Origin: Cymodocea nodosa
Taxonomy: Eukaryota; Streptophyta; Magnoliopsida; Alismatales; Cymodoceaceae
Direction of reading: 5' to 3'
Assembly: GCA_036874045.1 (NCBI GenBank)
Contig: CM072341.1
Span: 4,972,501-5,036,500, forward strand
DNA: 64,000 nucleotides
Part shown: piece after piece, positions 36,783 to 49,350 of the stretch
Position numbering within the stretch: position 1 is the first letter of the stretch
How the letters are laid out: every line of letters starts with the position of its first letter
Translations under genes and position numbers: made by a program
Notes under the pieces: model-generated
Database searches by the model: none
Told to the model about the DNA's origin: nothing
The model's input: the letters and a program-made list of their open reading frames with translations, nothing else

Positions 36783-37418
36783 TTACCTATTTAATTCTTC
36801 TTGAATCACATCATCTAGCATATCTCCTTCATCCTCTAAAAAGTCTATAGTATGTAAGGACATTTCTAACTCCTCAAACTTTTCTAGTTTGAAAATGTTT
36901 AATTGAGTATCCTCATTACCATATGCTAACTTCATTACTCTAGTTTTACGATTAATAACAGCCCCTGATGTTGCTAAAAATAGTCTTCCCAAAATTAAAG
37001 ATGTATCACTATTTTTATGCTTAATTTGTTGGGAATCCAAAATTACAATATCAATAGGATATATAAAGTTTTTGATTTTAATTAAAACATCCTCTATTTT
37101 TCCTCTAAGGTATCTTATATTTATGTTAGCTAATTGAATAATAGTCCTAGTAGGGATTAAGCCTTCTAATCCTAAGGATGCAAATATATCACTTGGCATA
37201 ACATTTATACCTACACCTAGGTCTATTAAGGTTCTTTCTAAAATGGTATTTCCTATGGTGCATGATATAACAGGAATTCCAAGATCAGATAACTTTTTAG
37301 GAATTTGTGGCAGAAATAGGGAACTACTTTGCTCAGCTATAAAGACTTTCCTTAAAACTTTTCGCTCTCTTTCCTTAGTACACTAATCCTTAAGAAATTT
37401 AGCACAAGGTGGCATTTT
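36783..37418 (-). pseudogene. pol: G2 aspartic protease
   Basis: Active-site segment DLGVGIN at 37202-37230, followed by NVMPSDIFASLGLEGL, IQLANINIRYLRGKIEDVL and SLILGRLFLATSGAVI. Pepsin-like retroelement protease that cuts the polyprotein. The Ala after DLG seen in G1 and G3 (DLGAGIN) is Val here. A stop lies upstream near 37383. Confidence 0.9.
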
Positions 37419-38417
37419 CTACAATAAGTCTAACAAAGGAATGTTAACTTGTACTTTTTCAAAAATTTCTCTAAATTTTTCTTGTTTTTCAAGAAATATT
37501 TGTTGTAATCTTTCAAGATAGGGTGCTAATGATTGTGATGTAAAAGCTTCTTTTCCTTTCATTTGATTAGTTTGATTACTTTTAGTCTCATTTTCAGATT
37601 TAGATTTTTCTTCATTGATTTCTATATTTTCAGATATTACATTTTCATTATCATTTTGATTTTTGTTCTTATCCACCTTCATATTATTTTCGTTTTGAAT
37701 TCTTGATGGTATATCAGTTCCATATCTTAATGTTATACATACATCTTCCAGATTTTCGTTACTTTCTTGATGTTCTTGTATATCATTTTCGTGATTATGA
37801 TCTTCAACTGTTTTTAGTTTTAAATTGCATTCTTTAAATTCTATTGCATTGGTATTTTCTTTTGTTTGTATGTCTTGCAAATTATGCAAATCTATAATAT
37901 TAAAGTTTTCATTTGTGTTTTCCTGTTGCATAACTTGTAATTTCATTGTAAACTCATCCAATGCTTTTAGTTTTTTTTCCAGATCATCTAATCTCATTGC
38001 ATTCAATTTTTGATCAATTTTCATTATGGTTTTTTCAGTTTCGTAAATGATATCAATTTTAGGTTCTGAATATACTTCTTTATAGTTTAATTCGTTGACT
38101 TCTTGTTGCTAACACATAAATTGTTCTAGTTTGTCCATGTTTTGTTCTAAGTTACGCTCTAGTCTATCATACCTATGCCAAACTTCCTTATCTCTCAACA
38201 TATTACACATTCTAAGTTGACCATTGGTTGGGTAAATCATAGGATTCTCATACTCAAATCTATTATAGTGAAGATGATTCATTTGTTGTTTATGTGATCT
38301 AACCATCTACAATCGTCTCAGTTTCAAACAATCAGAAATGTCATGACCTTCCAAATTACAGAATTCACATATGCTAACTACAGGTTTCAGAAATCTTTGA
38401 GCATAACCATATGCCAT
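37419..38417 (-). pseudogene. G2 zinc knuckle and linker at the pol N-terminus
   Basis: Starts MAYGYAQRFLKP at 38417, about 80 bp inside the primer site. A CCHC knuckle (CEFC, H, C) lies at about 38329-38369. Then comes a Tyr/Asn/Gln-rich segment, a coiled coil (LDDLEKKLKALDEFTMKLQ) and an acidic linker, leading into PLLDLL before the protease. This is the nucleocapsid half of Gag; the capsid half that should precede it is absent and lies at 28470-29722. Stops after LRRL (about 38307) and FMC (38109). Confidence 0.88.
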
Positions 38418-38498
38418 ATTCTCAATTATAGAAGAAAACACACAACACTCATCTTGCTATTAAAACAAAATAGCACTTACAGTTGCTTAGCTACTCAA

Positions 38499-38516
38499 TC
38501 ACCAGCAATGGCGCTA
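38499..38516 (-). other. G2 primer binding site
   Basis: Minus strand TAGCGCCATTGCTGGTGA, a decayed form of TGGCGCCGTTGCCGGGGA, complementary to the 3' end of plant tRNA-Asp as in many Athila-type elements. Seven bases from the LTR end at 38524. Confidence 0.85.
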
Positions 38517-38523
38517 GAAAACT

Positions 38524-40510
38524 TGTTTATTGGCTTGTAAAAGGTTAGATCAGACAACTAGTTTAATTTATCTTTAGGCTTAAATCAATAATTACTTTTA
38601 GAAGTAATCTAACAAACTTTCACAAAAATTAGATATTAATTCCAATTTGTATTTTAACTGCAAGTGTATAATGTATATTATATTTGTGTGCAAGTACAGG
38701 TCGATCCCATAGAGATTGAGTAAGAATTGTATACTATTTTGGTTTTAATAATGAAATTTATGTGTTCAGTAAGCACTCTGTTGAGTTATGGCTAACTCAA
38801 CGAACTAACCTCATGGACTTGAGTTAACTCCACGAGCCTATCTTTCCAATTTAATACTGCTATTTACAAAGGAATTCGGCCAACCATTGTGCGGTTCCAC
38901 AGATTGTAAATAACATCAATTAAGCTCTTTAATGCTAGTTAATATTAGATTTATCATTAAGCAACACTAACATTCAGATATTTCAAACAGTAACGATTCA
39001 AACAATATTTGGAACGAATCAATTTCAATAAATTGTAAAACTATTTTCTATTCTCTAAATTAAACAAACATAAAACACTCACAATACTGACAATGATAAC
39101 ATTAATCATGATACAAAACAAACAATACAACACTTAAATACAAAATGTAAATGCAGATAAGTTGTTGTTTTTGGTATTTTTGTTTTCATATGTTCATGAA
39201 AATGGGCGAAAGGTGAAATGTAAAAATCTATATCAGCAGTAAATACTTCCGTCACTACATGCGACGCGATTACACCACTAAAAACTTAATCACTTACAAT
39301 CCTGCCTCCTCTCCCTATAGAATCGCGAGTCTAAAATTGCAAGATGATCTCCTCTTCAGCATACTGGCATCAACCTGAAACCAAGGCTAGAAGCTTTACG
39401 ATCTCTTGAGATATGAGTCGGTGCTTGGTGAAAATGGCTTCCTTTCCCCCAATGCGATCACTCCTCATAGTAGTTGTTAGGCACCATGTTTGGCTTGGAA
39501 TCGACCCGACATCAGGAAAGTATCCTCACAGACCTCCGATGGTTGGTGATTATGGTGATGTTGGTGAATTGTTGGTGATGGTGTGGATGCTTCAGTGAAC
39601 TTCTAACGTTGCCTGCAGTTAGCGTGGTCCTCCACCTCTACACACTACCACCCACCGCCAACCACACTTTCTTCGTTTTTTCTCTTCTTTTATATTTCTT
39701 CAATAGTAACTGCTTCTACTTAGATGATCAGTTAGATTTCCTTCATTCATATCAACGATGGTGATTTCTTCTTCCATCCATAAGCGAATTCCTACGTGAT
39801 ACGTGCAATTGTGGTTTTCCTTCGAATGTCTTGTTTCTGTAACCGCTATAGTGGCATATTAGAAAATAAATGGTTCGTGGAGTTACAAATAACTCAACGG
39901 ACTTACTTCGTTGATTTAACTATAAAACACGTGCAACAAAGAAATAAGTTGCTAACATAATGTGTTACCTTAGTGTATATTCATGTAGCTCAATGCGTAC
40001 AGTTATGCTAACTTAACGAGTTAAACATGTGCATCTTACATGATATACTAAAGCATTTAAATTCAACGCGTGCATAATTCTAACTTAACAAGTTCAGATA
40101 TTTCAGATACTTAAGAACCTAACTATCTGATGCCTAGATGCATTTCGGATAGTTAACAGATAACTTACCGAAAGTCCACTTAAGTCGTACATTATGGTTC
40201 CAACATGTGTACTCTAGGAAATAATAAAATATTCTTCTATCGTTAAAAACATAACTGTCCAGTACTTGCAATATAACTCTCCAAAATAACAAAAAATTTG
40301 GATACTTAAGAATTTCACAGCCTGCAATTTACCGACAGTTCAAAAATGTACTAAATTTACATTAATTCCTTGAAATTATGTAGATTCCTTCATTAAAGCA
40401 TATAATAGTGCAATTATAAGATAATAACTTAATTCTCATACGATAAGCTAAATATTATGCAATTAACCATCATTTAACCGTTAATATTATGCACTTTTTC
40501 ACTCTAAACA
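38524..40510 (-). mobile_element. G2 5' LTR, 1.99 kb
   Basis: TGTTTAGAGTG...AATAAACA on the minus strand. Aligns with 23464-25293 plus 9699-9817. Carries the 27-bp palindrome at 38810-38836 and the leader block at 39230-39600. Confidence 0.93.
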
Positions 40511-41775
40511 TGTGCTAACTATCTGAAATGCGTTTAAGCATTGGATAGTTAAGTTTGCAAGTATCTGAAATATCTTTTTGTCATAAAACTTACTGAGGAC
40601 ACATGTCGTGATTTGAAAACCTAATTTAAGTGTGGTTTTATAGTATTAAGCATGATCTATTTTATTTGCACATATTTATATCATGTACAGGTGCACAGTA
40701 ACAACTCGTTGAGTTAGTGTTCTTTTTGTTGAAAGATCATGTGTCAACTCATTAAGTTACAAGTTTAAAGGTGTAAAAACATCACGTGAGAACTCATTGA
40801 GTTAGCAAGTAATAATTGTAAGTTGTATATCTGAACTCATTAAGTTAGAATTATGCACGTGTTGAATTTAAATGCTTTATTATGTCACGTGAGCTGCACA
40901 TGTTTAACTCGTTAAGTTAGCATAACTATACGTGTTGAGTTACTTGAATGTACACTAAGGTAACACGTTGTGTTAGTGTTGTGTAGAAATAGGAAATGTA
41001 AACTTTTGGATAGTTAACATTTCAATTTAGTTGAAGAGTTATGTTAAAAACTCGTATAGTTAAGTTATTTGCACGTGTTTTAATGTTTTAAGTTTTCACA
41101 TGTTTTCCATGTGCATTCGGTAATGAAAAATCGAAGAGTTACATAACTGTTCGAGTTTTTATTCGCATGGATGGATAACTGTTCGAGTTTTATAAAATGA
41201 CTAACGAAAAAATAAGTTTTCTTGTTCAGTCATTTGTTTTGCAGGTTCAAGAAATAGAAGAGTTACAAGAAGACAAAGTTTTAGTGGATCTACGATATGA
41301 AGGAAAACCACGATTGCACATATCACGTAGGAATTAACTCATGGAATGAAGAAGAAATCATCATCGTTGATATGAATGAAGGAAATCAAATTGATCATTT
41401 AAGCAGAAGTAGTTACTACTAAAAGAAATATAAAAGAAGAGGAGAAAAATTGTGTGTGTGTGAGTGGAGGACAGCACTAACTATAGGAAGTATCAGAAGT
41501 TCCCTGAAGCTCCACAATACCACCAAAATCACCAACCATCGGAGGTCTGTGAGGATACTTTCCAAATGTCGAGTCGGTTCTAAGCCAAACATAGTGATTG
41601 ACAACCACTATGAGAAGTGATCGTGTCGTAGGAAGGGAAGCCATTTTCACCAAGCAACGATTCATATCTCAAGAGATCGTAAAGCTTCTAGCCTTAGTTT
41701 CAAGTTGATGCTAGTATACTGAAGAGGAGATCAACTTACAAGTCTTGGTTTGCGATTCTATAGAGAGAGGAGGTA
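40511..41775 (+). mobile_element. Gypsy LTR fragment in opposite orientation
   Basis: Matches the U3 and leader parts of the G3 LTR (about 59000-60190) in the + direction, starting abruptly at 40511 and ending abruptly at 41775 inside the leader, where G1 polymerase sequence follows. The part 40660-41000 (TCACGTGAGAACTC and TTAAGTTAG units) is the segment shared with the C1 LTR. No target duplication seen. Confidence 0.85.
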
Positions 41776-43239
41776 AGATTAACTATGTCTGCATACCAAG
41801 GCATTGTGTTGATGGTCATTAATTGTTCATCAGGAAAATTATCCTTAATTTCAATATTTGATTTTTCTATTTGTAATCTTGATAAATGATCTGCTACTAC
41901 ATTCTCACAACCTTTTTTATCTTTAATTTCTAGATTGAATTCTTGCAATAATAATATCCATCGGATCAAACTAGGTTTAGTCTCTTTTTTCTTTATTAGA
42001 TGTTTTAGAGCTGAATGATCCATGTATACTATTACTTTAGCTCCAATCAAATATGATCTAAACTTTTCTAAAGCAAACACAACAGCTAATAATTCTTTTT
42101 CAGTAGTTGTGTAATTAACTTGAGCATCATTTAAGGTTTTGCTTGCATAATGAATCACTCTAGGAGATTTTTCTATTTTCTGTCCTAACACTGCTCCTAC
42201 AGCAAAATCAGAAGCATCGCACATTAATTCAAATGGATGGTTCCAATTAGGTGCTTGAATTATAGGAGTTGAAATTAAGCTACTAGCTATCTTGCTAAAG
42301 TCTTTAATAAATCTTCTATAAAAACCAGCATGTCCTAGAAATGATCTAATATTTTTTACTGATTTAGGTTCTAGTAGATTAGAAATTACTTATATTTTAG
42401 CTTTATCTACTTCCAACCCCTTTTTAGAAACAACATGCCCTAAAACTATTCCTTGTTTAACCATGAAGTGACATTTTTCCCAATTTAAAATCAGATTTTT
42501 TTCCACACAGCGTTTTAATATTTGGTCTAAATTGCTTAAACACACTTCATATGAGTTGCCATATACAGTAAAATCATCCATAAATATTTCTAAAAATTCA
42601 TCAATCATTCCAGTAAATATGCCCTGCACACACCTTTGAAAGGTAGCTAGTGCATTGCATAATTTGAATGGCATTCTTTTAAAAGCATAAGTTCCATTAG
42701 GACAGGTGAAAGTTGTTTTCTCTTGATCCTCTAATGCTATTGGAATTTGATTATACCCTGAATACCCGTCTAGGAAACAAAAATATTCTTGCCCTGCTAA
42801 TCTTTCTAGCATTTGATCTATTAAAGGTAAGGGAAAATGATCTTTCCTAGTCATAGCATTCAGCTTTCTGTAGTCTATACATACTCTCCAGCCAGATTGA
42901 ATTCTAGTAGGTATCAAGTCTTGACTTTCATTCCTAATAACTGTTAATCCTGATTTCTTGGGAACTACATGGATTGGACTAACCCACGAGGTATCAGAAA
43001 TCGAATATATTATATCATTATCTAACCATTTAACTATTTCCTTCCTGACTACTTCCTTAAGGTTTGGATTTAATCTCCTCTTAGGAATTCTAACAGGTTT
43101 AGCATTCTCTTCTAAATATATGTGGTGACAGCATAAAATTGAACTTAACCCTTTTATATCAGTCATAGTCCATCCTATTGCTTCTTTATAACTTTTTATT
43201 ACCTCTTTTAATTTAGCTATTTGATCCTCTTTCAAATTT
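41776..43239 (-). pseudogene. pol: G1 reverse transcriptase and RNase H, truncated
   Basis: RT is open for 281 codons at 42390-43235, with CIDYRKLNAMTRKDHFPLP, FLDGYSGYNQI and catalytic FMDDFTVYG (MDD codons 42573-42581). RNase H at 41790-42224: [50 protein letters not shown]. About 85 bp present in G2 (35560-35645) is deleted at about 42280, shifting the frame. Integrase and everything downstream are lost at 41776, where an LTR fragment abuts. Confidence 0.92.
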
Positions 43240-44090
43240 GAAGCAATAATGATTGGACAGGTTCGTTTATCTTCTAGAAATATATAGGTTAATTTAGGAG
43301 GTAAAGGTTTTAATTCTAAATGCTGCCCATTAGAAGCTAGAGCTCCTAATTGAACATCATCATTTTTTAAATTAATTTCTTCGTGATCTCCTTCTATATT
43401 TATGCTTTCACTTTATTCTAAAGTTTCAAAATTGATTTGCCTATTTAATTCTTCTTCAATCAAATCATCTAACATATCTCCTTCATCCTCTAAAAAGTCT
43501 ATGGTATGTAATGACATTTTTAACTCCTCAAACCTTTCTGGTTTAAAAATATTTAATTGAGTATCTTCATTACCATATGCTAATTTCATTACTCCAGTTT
43601 TACAATTTATAACAGCCCCTGATGTTGCTAAAAATGGCCTTCCCAAAATTAAAGATGTATCACTATTTTTATGCTTAATTTGTTGGGAATCTAGAATTAC
43701 AATATCAATAGGATATATAAAATTCTTGATTTTAATTAAGACATCCTCTATTTTTCCTCTAGGGTATCTTATACTTCTATCAGCCAATTGAATAACCGTA
43801 CTAGTAGAAGTGAAGCCTTCTAATCCTAAGGATGCAAATATATCACTTGGCATAACATTTATACCTGCACCTAAGTCTATTAAGGTTCTTTCTAGAATGG
43901 TATTTCCTATGGTGCATGATATAATAGGGATTCTAGGATCAGATAACTTTTTAGGAATTTGTGGTAGAAATAGGCAACTACTTTGCTCAACTAAAAAGAC
44001 CTTTTTAAGAACTTTTCGCAATCTTTTCTTAGTACACCAATCCTTCAGAAATTTAGCACAAGGTGGCATATTCTGCAATAGATCTAGCAA
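43240..44090 (-). pseudogene. pol: G1 aspartic protease
   Basis: Open for 225 codons (43413-44090): CAKFLKDWCTKK, TLIDLGAGINVMPSDIF (active-site DLGAG at 43857-43885), IQLADRSIRYPRGKIEDVL and LGRPFLATSGAVINC. The best-preserved protease in the window; no change is visible in the active-site motif. Confidence 0.92.
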
Positions 44091-45065
44091 AGGAATGTTA
44101 ACTTATACTTTTTCAAAAATTTCTCTGATTTTTTCTTGTTTTTCAGGAATTGTTTGTTGTAATCTTTCAGGATAGGGTGCTAAAGATTTTGATTTCAAAG
44201 ACTCTTTTTCTTTCAGTTGATTTGTTTGATCATTTTTAGCTTCAATTGCAGATTCAGATTGTTTTTTAGTAATTTCTAGATTTTCAACTATTACATTTTC
44301 ATTATCATTTTGATTTTTACTCTTGTCCACCTTCATATCATTTTCATTTTGAGTTCTTGGTGGTATATCTGTTCCAGATCTTAATGTTACACATACATCT
44401 TCCAGATTTTCGTTACTTTCATGATGTTTTTGTATATCATTTTCGTGATTATGATCTTCAATTGTTTTTAGTTTTAAAGTGCATTCTTTAAATTCTCTTA
44501 CATTTGTGTTTTTTGTTTGTTGTATATTTTGCAAGTTGTGCAGGTTTATAACATTATAATTTTCATTGTCTTGTTGCAAAACTTGTATTTTCATTGCATT
44601 TTTATCTAATGCTTTTAATTTTTTTTCCAAATCATTTAATTTCATTGCATTCAATTTTTGATTAATTTTCTTTATGGCTTTTTCAGTTTCGTAAATTATA
44701 TGATGTTTAGGTTCTGAATATGCCTCCTTATAGTTTAGTTGGTTGACTTCTTGTTGTTGACACACAAAGTATTCCAGTTTGTCCAGATTTTGCTCTATAC
44801 TATGCTCCAGTCTGTCATAGCTATCCCAAACTTCAGTGTCTCTCATCATATTACACATTCTATACTGACCATCAGTTGGGTGAACTATAGGATTCTCATA
44901 CTCAACTCTATTATATTGAGGATAATTCATTTGTTGTTCATGGGATCTATCAATCTGTAAATGTCTCAATTTCAAACAATCAGAAATGTCGTGTCCTTCA
45001 GAATTGCAGAATTCACATATGCTAATTAAAGGTTTCAGAAATCTTTGAGCATAAACATATGCCAT
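44091..45065 (-). pseudogene. G1 zinc knuckle and linker at the pol N-terminus
   Basis: MAYVYAQRFLKP start at 45065. The frame is open further up to 45143, ending only 18 bp inside the primer site. CCHC knuckle CEFCNSEGHDISDC at about 44978-45017, then the coiled coil LNDLEKKLKALDKNAMKIQ and an acidic linker. Open for 346 codons to a stop at 44103 (Gln or similar lost). With no room for a capsid domain between primer site and knuckle, G1 confirms the unusual order. Confidence 0.9.
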
Positions 45066-45163
45066 ATTCTCAATTACAGAAGAAAACACACAACTCTGAC
45101 TATTAAAATGAAATAGCTCTAACAGTTGCTTATATCTATTCAATTCAGTTCAATTCAATTCAA

Positions 45164-45182
45164 TTCCCCGGCAACGGCGCCA
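45164..45182 (-). other. G1 primer binding site (tRNA-Asp)
   Basis: Minus strand TGGCGCCGTTGCCGGGGAA, a perfect form of the plant tRNA-Asp site, seven bases from the LTR end at 45190. A CAATT pentamer run (45139-45166) lies beside it. Confidence 0.95.
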
Positions 45183-45189
45183 TAAAACT

Positions 45190-47040
45190 TGTTCGCGTCT
45201 TCCCAGCACTACACTAGAAAGACTTGGATTTGTTACTTCTATTTTTACTTAGTTAATTTATCTTTATGCCTATTCTTTCTTTTAGAAGTAAACAAACAAC
45301 CTTTAATACAATTTAGATATTAATTCCAACTTCTGCTTTAACTACAAGTGCATAGTGTCTATTGTGTCAATGTACAAGTACAGGTCGATCCCACAAGGAA
45401 TTGCTGACGAACTTAAGAAATGTTTGATTGTGAACAATTCAAATTTATATTCAATAAGCACTCCGTTGAGTTACAGTTAACTCAACGGACTAAGTTCGTT
45501 GAGTTATTGATAACTCAACGGACTATCCTCGTGGACTTAAGTTAACTCCACGAGCCTGTCTCTTCTTTATAATACTACTAATTACAGAGGAATTCAGCCA
45601 TCCATTGGGCGATTCCACAGATTGTAAATAACATCAATTAAGCTTTTTAATGCTAGTTAACATTGGATTTATCATTATGCAATACTAACATTCAGATGAT
45701 TCAAACAGTAACCATTAAAATCTTTAAGTTGTTTTGTACGAACCAATTTAGTAAACTGCAAAATTAAAACTAACATAAAACAATCAAAAAATTGATACAG
45801 ATAACATTAATCACGATACAACACAAACAATACAACACTCAAATACAACATACAAACAAAGATAAATTGTTTTTGGTATTTTTGTTTTGATGTGATGGGC
45901 GAAATGTGAAATGTAAAGTAATTTCTCTTGACAGTAAATACTTCTGACACTACTTGCAACGCGATTACACCACTGAAAATTGAACCACTTACAATTCTGT
46001 CTCCTCTCCCTATAGAATCGCGAGTCCAGAATTGCAAGATGATCTCCTCTTCAGCATACAGGCATCAACCCGAAGCCAAGGCTAAAAGCTTTATGATCTT
46101 CTGAAATATGAATCCGCGCTTGGTGAAAATGTCTTCCCTTCCCGCGACGCGATTACTCCTCACAGTAGTTGTCAGGCACTGTGTTTGGCTCGAAATCGAC
46201 CCGACATCAGGCAAGTGTCCTCACAGACCTTCGATGATTGGTGATTATGGTGGTGATACGATGGTTGGTGTGATACTTCAGAGAATCACCAGTATTGTCT
46301 GCAAAAAGCTTGGTGCTCCTCCTCTATATACACTGGCCGTCCATCGATCACACTCTTTTTTTTTTCTTCTTTTCTTTTATATTTCTTCAGTGGTAATTGC
46401 TTCTGCTTGAATGGTCGGTTGGGTTTCCTTCCTTCAGATCAACGGCGATGATTTCTTTCACCCTACACGATTGAATTCCTGCGTGATACGTGCAAACGTG
46501 GTTTTTCCTTCCAACTGTCTGTTCCTGCAACTACTACAGTGGCATATTAGAAAATATATAGTCCGTGGAGTTATAGATAACTCAACGGACTTCCTTCGTT
46601 GATTTAACTATAAAACACGTGCAAAAATAACAACTTAAGTTTATAACACTAACCTAACGCGTTGCCTTAGTGTATTTTCATGTAACACAACGCGTGTAGT
46701 TATACTAACTTAACGAGTTATAACGTAAGTAAATCTACCAACTCTCAACATGTGTCAGCAGCAGTTTAAACATAAAATAACATTCCGGAGGGTTACAGGT
46801 ATAACTATCCGATGCTCAGATGCATTTTCGGATACTTAAGAATTTCACAGCCTGTAATTTACCAACAGTTCATAAATGTACTAAATTAACATTAATTCCC
46901 CAAAATTAAGCAGATTCTTCAATTAAAGTATATAACAGTGCAATTATAACATAATAGCTTAATTCTCATATGATAAGCTAAATATTATGCAATTAACCAT
47001 CATTTAACCGTTAATAATATGCACTTTTTCATTCTAAACA
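45190..47040 (-). mobile_element. G1 5' LTR, 1.85 kb
   Basis: TGTTTAGAATG (at 47040) to CGAACA (at 45190) on the minus strand. It is inserted in the LTR of G3: the sequence at 47041 resumes as TTGGCCGAATTCC, which in intact LTRs follows AATGG. 27-bp palindrome at 45528-45554. Confidence 0.92.
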
Positions 47041-47449
47041 TTGGCCGAATTCCTCTATAAATAGCAGTATTAAATAGGAAAGGTAGGCTCGTGGAGTTAA
47101 CTTAAGTCCACGAGGTTAGTCCATTGAGTTAGACATAACTCAACGAACTTTGTCCGTTGAGTTAACTATAACTCAACAGAGAGCTTATTGAATATATAAA
47201 TTTGATTGTTAAAAATGGAACAATTTGCAATTCTTAAGCAATTCCCTGTGGGAGTGACCTGTACTTGCACACTAATACAATAGACACTGTGCACTTGTAG
47301 TTAAAATACAAATTGGAATTAATATCTAATTTGTGTGAAAAGTTTTTTGTTTACTTCTAAAAAGGAATAGGCATAAAGACAAATTAACTAAGTAAAAATA
47401 GAAGTTAACAAGTCCAAGTTTTTTTGGCACGTTGCTGGGTAACCAAACA
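47041..47449 (+). mobile_element. G3 5' LTR remnant
   Basis: R/U5 end only, with the 27-bp palindrome at 47088-47114 and a second hairpin at 47130-47180. Ends ACA at 47449. Confidence 0.88.
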
Positions 47450-47508
47450 AGTTTTCTAGCGCCGTTGCCAGGGAACCAATCAAATTTCCTAGCGTCGTTG
47501 CCTGGGAA
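47425..47508 (+). repeat. Three tandem primer-site-like repeats at the LTR/interior junction
   Basis: Units start at 47425 (TGGCACGTTGCTGGGTAA, inside the LTR end), 47457 (TAGCGCCGTTGCCAGGGAA, the expected primer site after a 7-base spacer) and 47490 (TAGCGTCGTTGCCTGGGAA), each within an AAGTTTTC...CCAA frame of about 33 bp. G4 at 60968-61020 shows two copies; G1 has a decayed first copy inside its LTR end. Confidence 0.85.
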
Positions 47509-47583
47509 TTCATATAAGCAACTGTTAGAGCTATTTTGTTTTAATAGCCTAAGTGTTGTGTATTTTCTTCTGTAATTGAGAAT

Positions 47584-48540
47584 ATGGCATATGCTTATGC
47601 TCAAAGATTTCTGAAACCTGTAGTTAGCATATGTGAATTCTGCAATTCTAAAGGACACGGCATTTCTGATTGTTTGAAACTGAGACATTTGTAGATGGTT
47701 AGATCACATGAACAACAAATGAATTATCCTCAATATAATAGAGCCAAGTATGAGAATCCTATGGTTTACCCAACTGATGGTCAGTATAGAATGTGTAATA
47801 TGTTGAGAGACACGGAAGTTTGGGATAGGTATGACAAACTAGAGCGTAGTATAGAGCAAAACCTACACAAACTAGAATACTTCATGTGTCAGCAACAAGA
47901 AATCAACCAATTAAACTATAAGGAAGCATATTCAGAACCTAAAATGGATATAATTTACGAAACTGAAAAAACCATAATGAAAATTGATCAAAAATTGAAT
48001 GCAATGAGATTAGATGATTTGGAAAGAAAACTAAAAGCATTGGACGAATATACAATGAAAATACAAGTTATGCAACAGGACAATGGAAATTATAATGTTA
48101 TAGATCTGCATAATTTGCAAAATACACAGCCAAAAGAAAATACTAATGTAAGAGAATTTAAAGAATGCACTTTAAAACTAAAAACAATTGAAGATCATAA
48201 TCACAAAAATGATATACAAAAACATCATGAGAGTAACGAAAATCTGGAAGATGTATGCGTAACATTAAAATCTGGAACTGATATACCATCAAGAACTCAA
48301 AATGAAAATAATATGAAGGTGGATAAGAGTAAAAATCAAAATGATAATGAAAATGTAATAGTTGAAAATCTAGAAATCACTGAAGGATAATTTGAATCTG
48401 CTAATGAGGCTAAAAATGATCAAACAAATCAAATGAAAGAAAAAGAATCTTTTAAATCACAATCTTTAGCACCCTATCTTGAAATATTACAACAAACAAT
48501 ACCTGAAAAACAAGAAAAAATTAGAGAAATTTTTGAAAAA
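47584..48540 (+). pseudogene. G3 zinc knuckle and linker at the pol N-terminus
   Basis: ATG at 47584 (MAYAYAQRFLKPVVS), CCHC knuckle at 47632-47673 (CEFC, H, C), a stop before MVRSHEQQM (47692), a Tyr/Asn-rich segment, coiled coil LDDLERKLKALDEYTMKIQ and an acidic linker with a stop at 48388. Only about 75 bp separate it from the last primer-site repeat, so the capsid domain is not upstream. Confidence 0.9.
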
Positions 48541-49350
48541 GTACAAGTTAACATTCCTTTGTTAGATCTATTGCAGAAAATGCCACCTTGTGCTAAATTT
48601 CTGAAGGATTGGTGTACTAAGAAAAGAGAGCGAAAAGTTCTTAGAAAGGTCTTTTTAGTTGAGCAAAGTAGTTCCCTATTTCTACTACAAATTCCTAAAA
48701 AGTTATATGATCTTGGAATCCCTATTATATCATGCACTATAGAAAATACTATTCTAGAAAGAACCTTCATAGACTTAGGTGCAGGTATAAATGTTATGCC
48801 AAGTGATATATTTGCATCCTTAGAATTAGAAGGCTTAACTCCTACTAGTACGGTTATTTAATTAGCTGATAGAAGTATAAGATACCCTAGAGGAAAAATA
48901 GAGGATGTCTTAATTAAAATCAAAAACTTTATATATCCTATTGATATTGTAATTTTGGATTCCCAACAAATTAAGCATAAAAATAGTGATACATCTTTAA
49001 TTTTGGGAAGACCATTTTTAGCAACATCAGGGGCTGTTATAAATTGTAAAACTGGAGTAATGAAGTTAGCATATGGTAATGAGGATACTCAATTAAATAT
49101 TTTCAAACCGGAAAGGTTTGAGGAGTTAGAAATGTCCTTACATACCATAGGCTTTTTAGAGGATGAAGGAGATACATTAGAGGATGTGATTTAAGAAGAA
49201 TTAAATAGGCAAATCAATCCTGAAACTTTAGAGGAAAGTGAAAGCATAAATATAGAAGGAGATCTGGAAGAAATTAATTTAGAAAATGATGATGTTCAAT
49301 TAGGATCTCTAGCTTCTGATGGGCAACATTTAGAATTAAAACCTTTACCT
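48541..49350 (+). pseudogene. pol: G3 aspartic protease
   Basis: CAKFLKDWCTKK, then TFIDLGAGINVMPSDIF (active site about 48771-48790), a stop at 48859 in place of Gln in VIQLAD, then YPRGKIEDVL and LGRPFLATSGAVINC. A stop follows LEDVI (49192). Confidence 0.9.

Larger units (their letters stand above)
9699..40510 (-). mobile_element. G2: nearly complete Ty3/gypsy (Athila-like) element, split by copia C1
   Basis: The 5' LTR is 38524-40510. The 3' LTR is 23464-25293 plus 9699-9817, separated by C1. Terminal TGTTTA/TAAACA repeats match at both LTR ends. Excluding C1 and one duplicated AATTC, the length is about 17.2 kb, large for the superfamily. Order in sense: LTR, PBS (38499-38516), NC-PR-RT-RH-IN (about 33780-38417), plant transposon ORF (30803-33052), CA (28470-29722), F-box (27127-28265), non-coding, PPT (25294-25306), LTR. 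The 119 bp I compared between the LTR ends differ at about 7 places, mostly transitions. The expected target duplication (CTTAC) is not found after 40510, so that flank was rearranged. Confidence 0.88.

Noticed and set aside
40505..40516. Target duplication of G2 at its right end
   Set aside because: The left flank is CTTAC (9694-9698) but the right flank is TGTGC, and the sequence beyond 40510 is an unrelated LTR fragment, so no duplication can be claimed.
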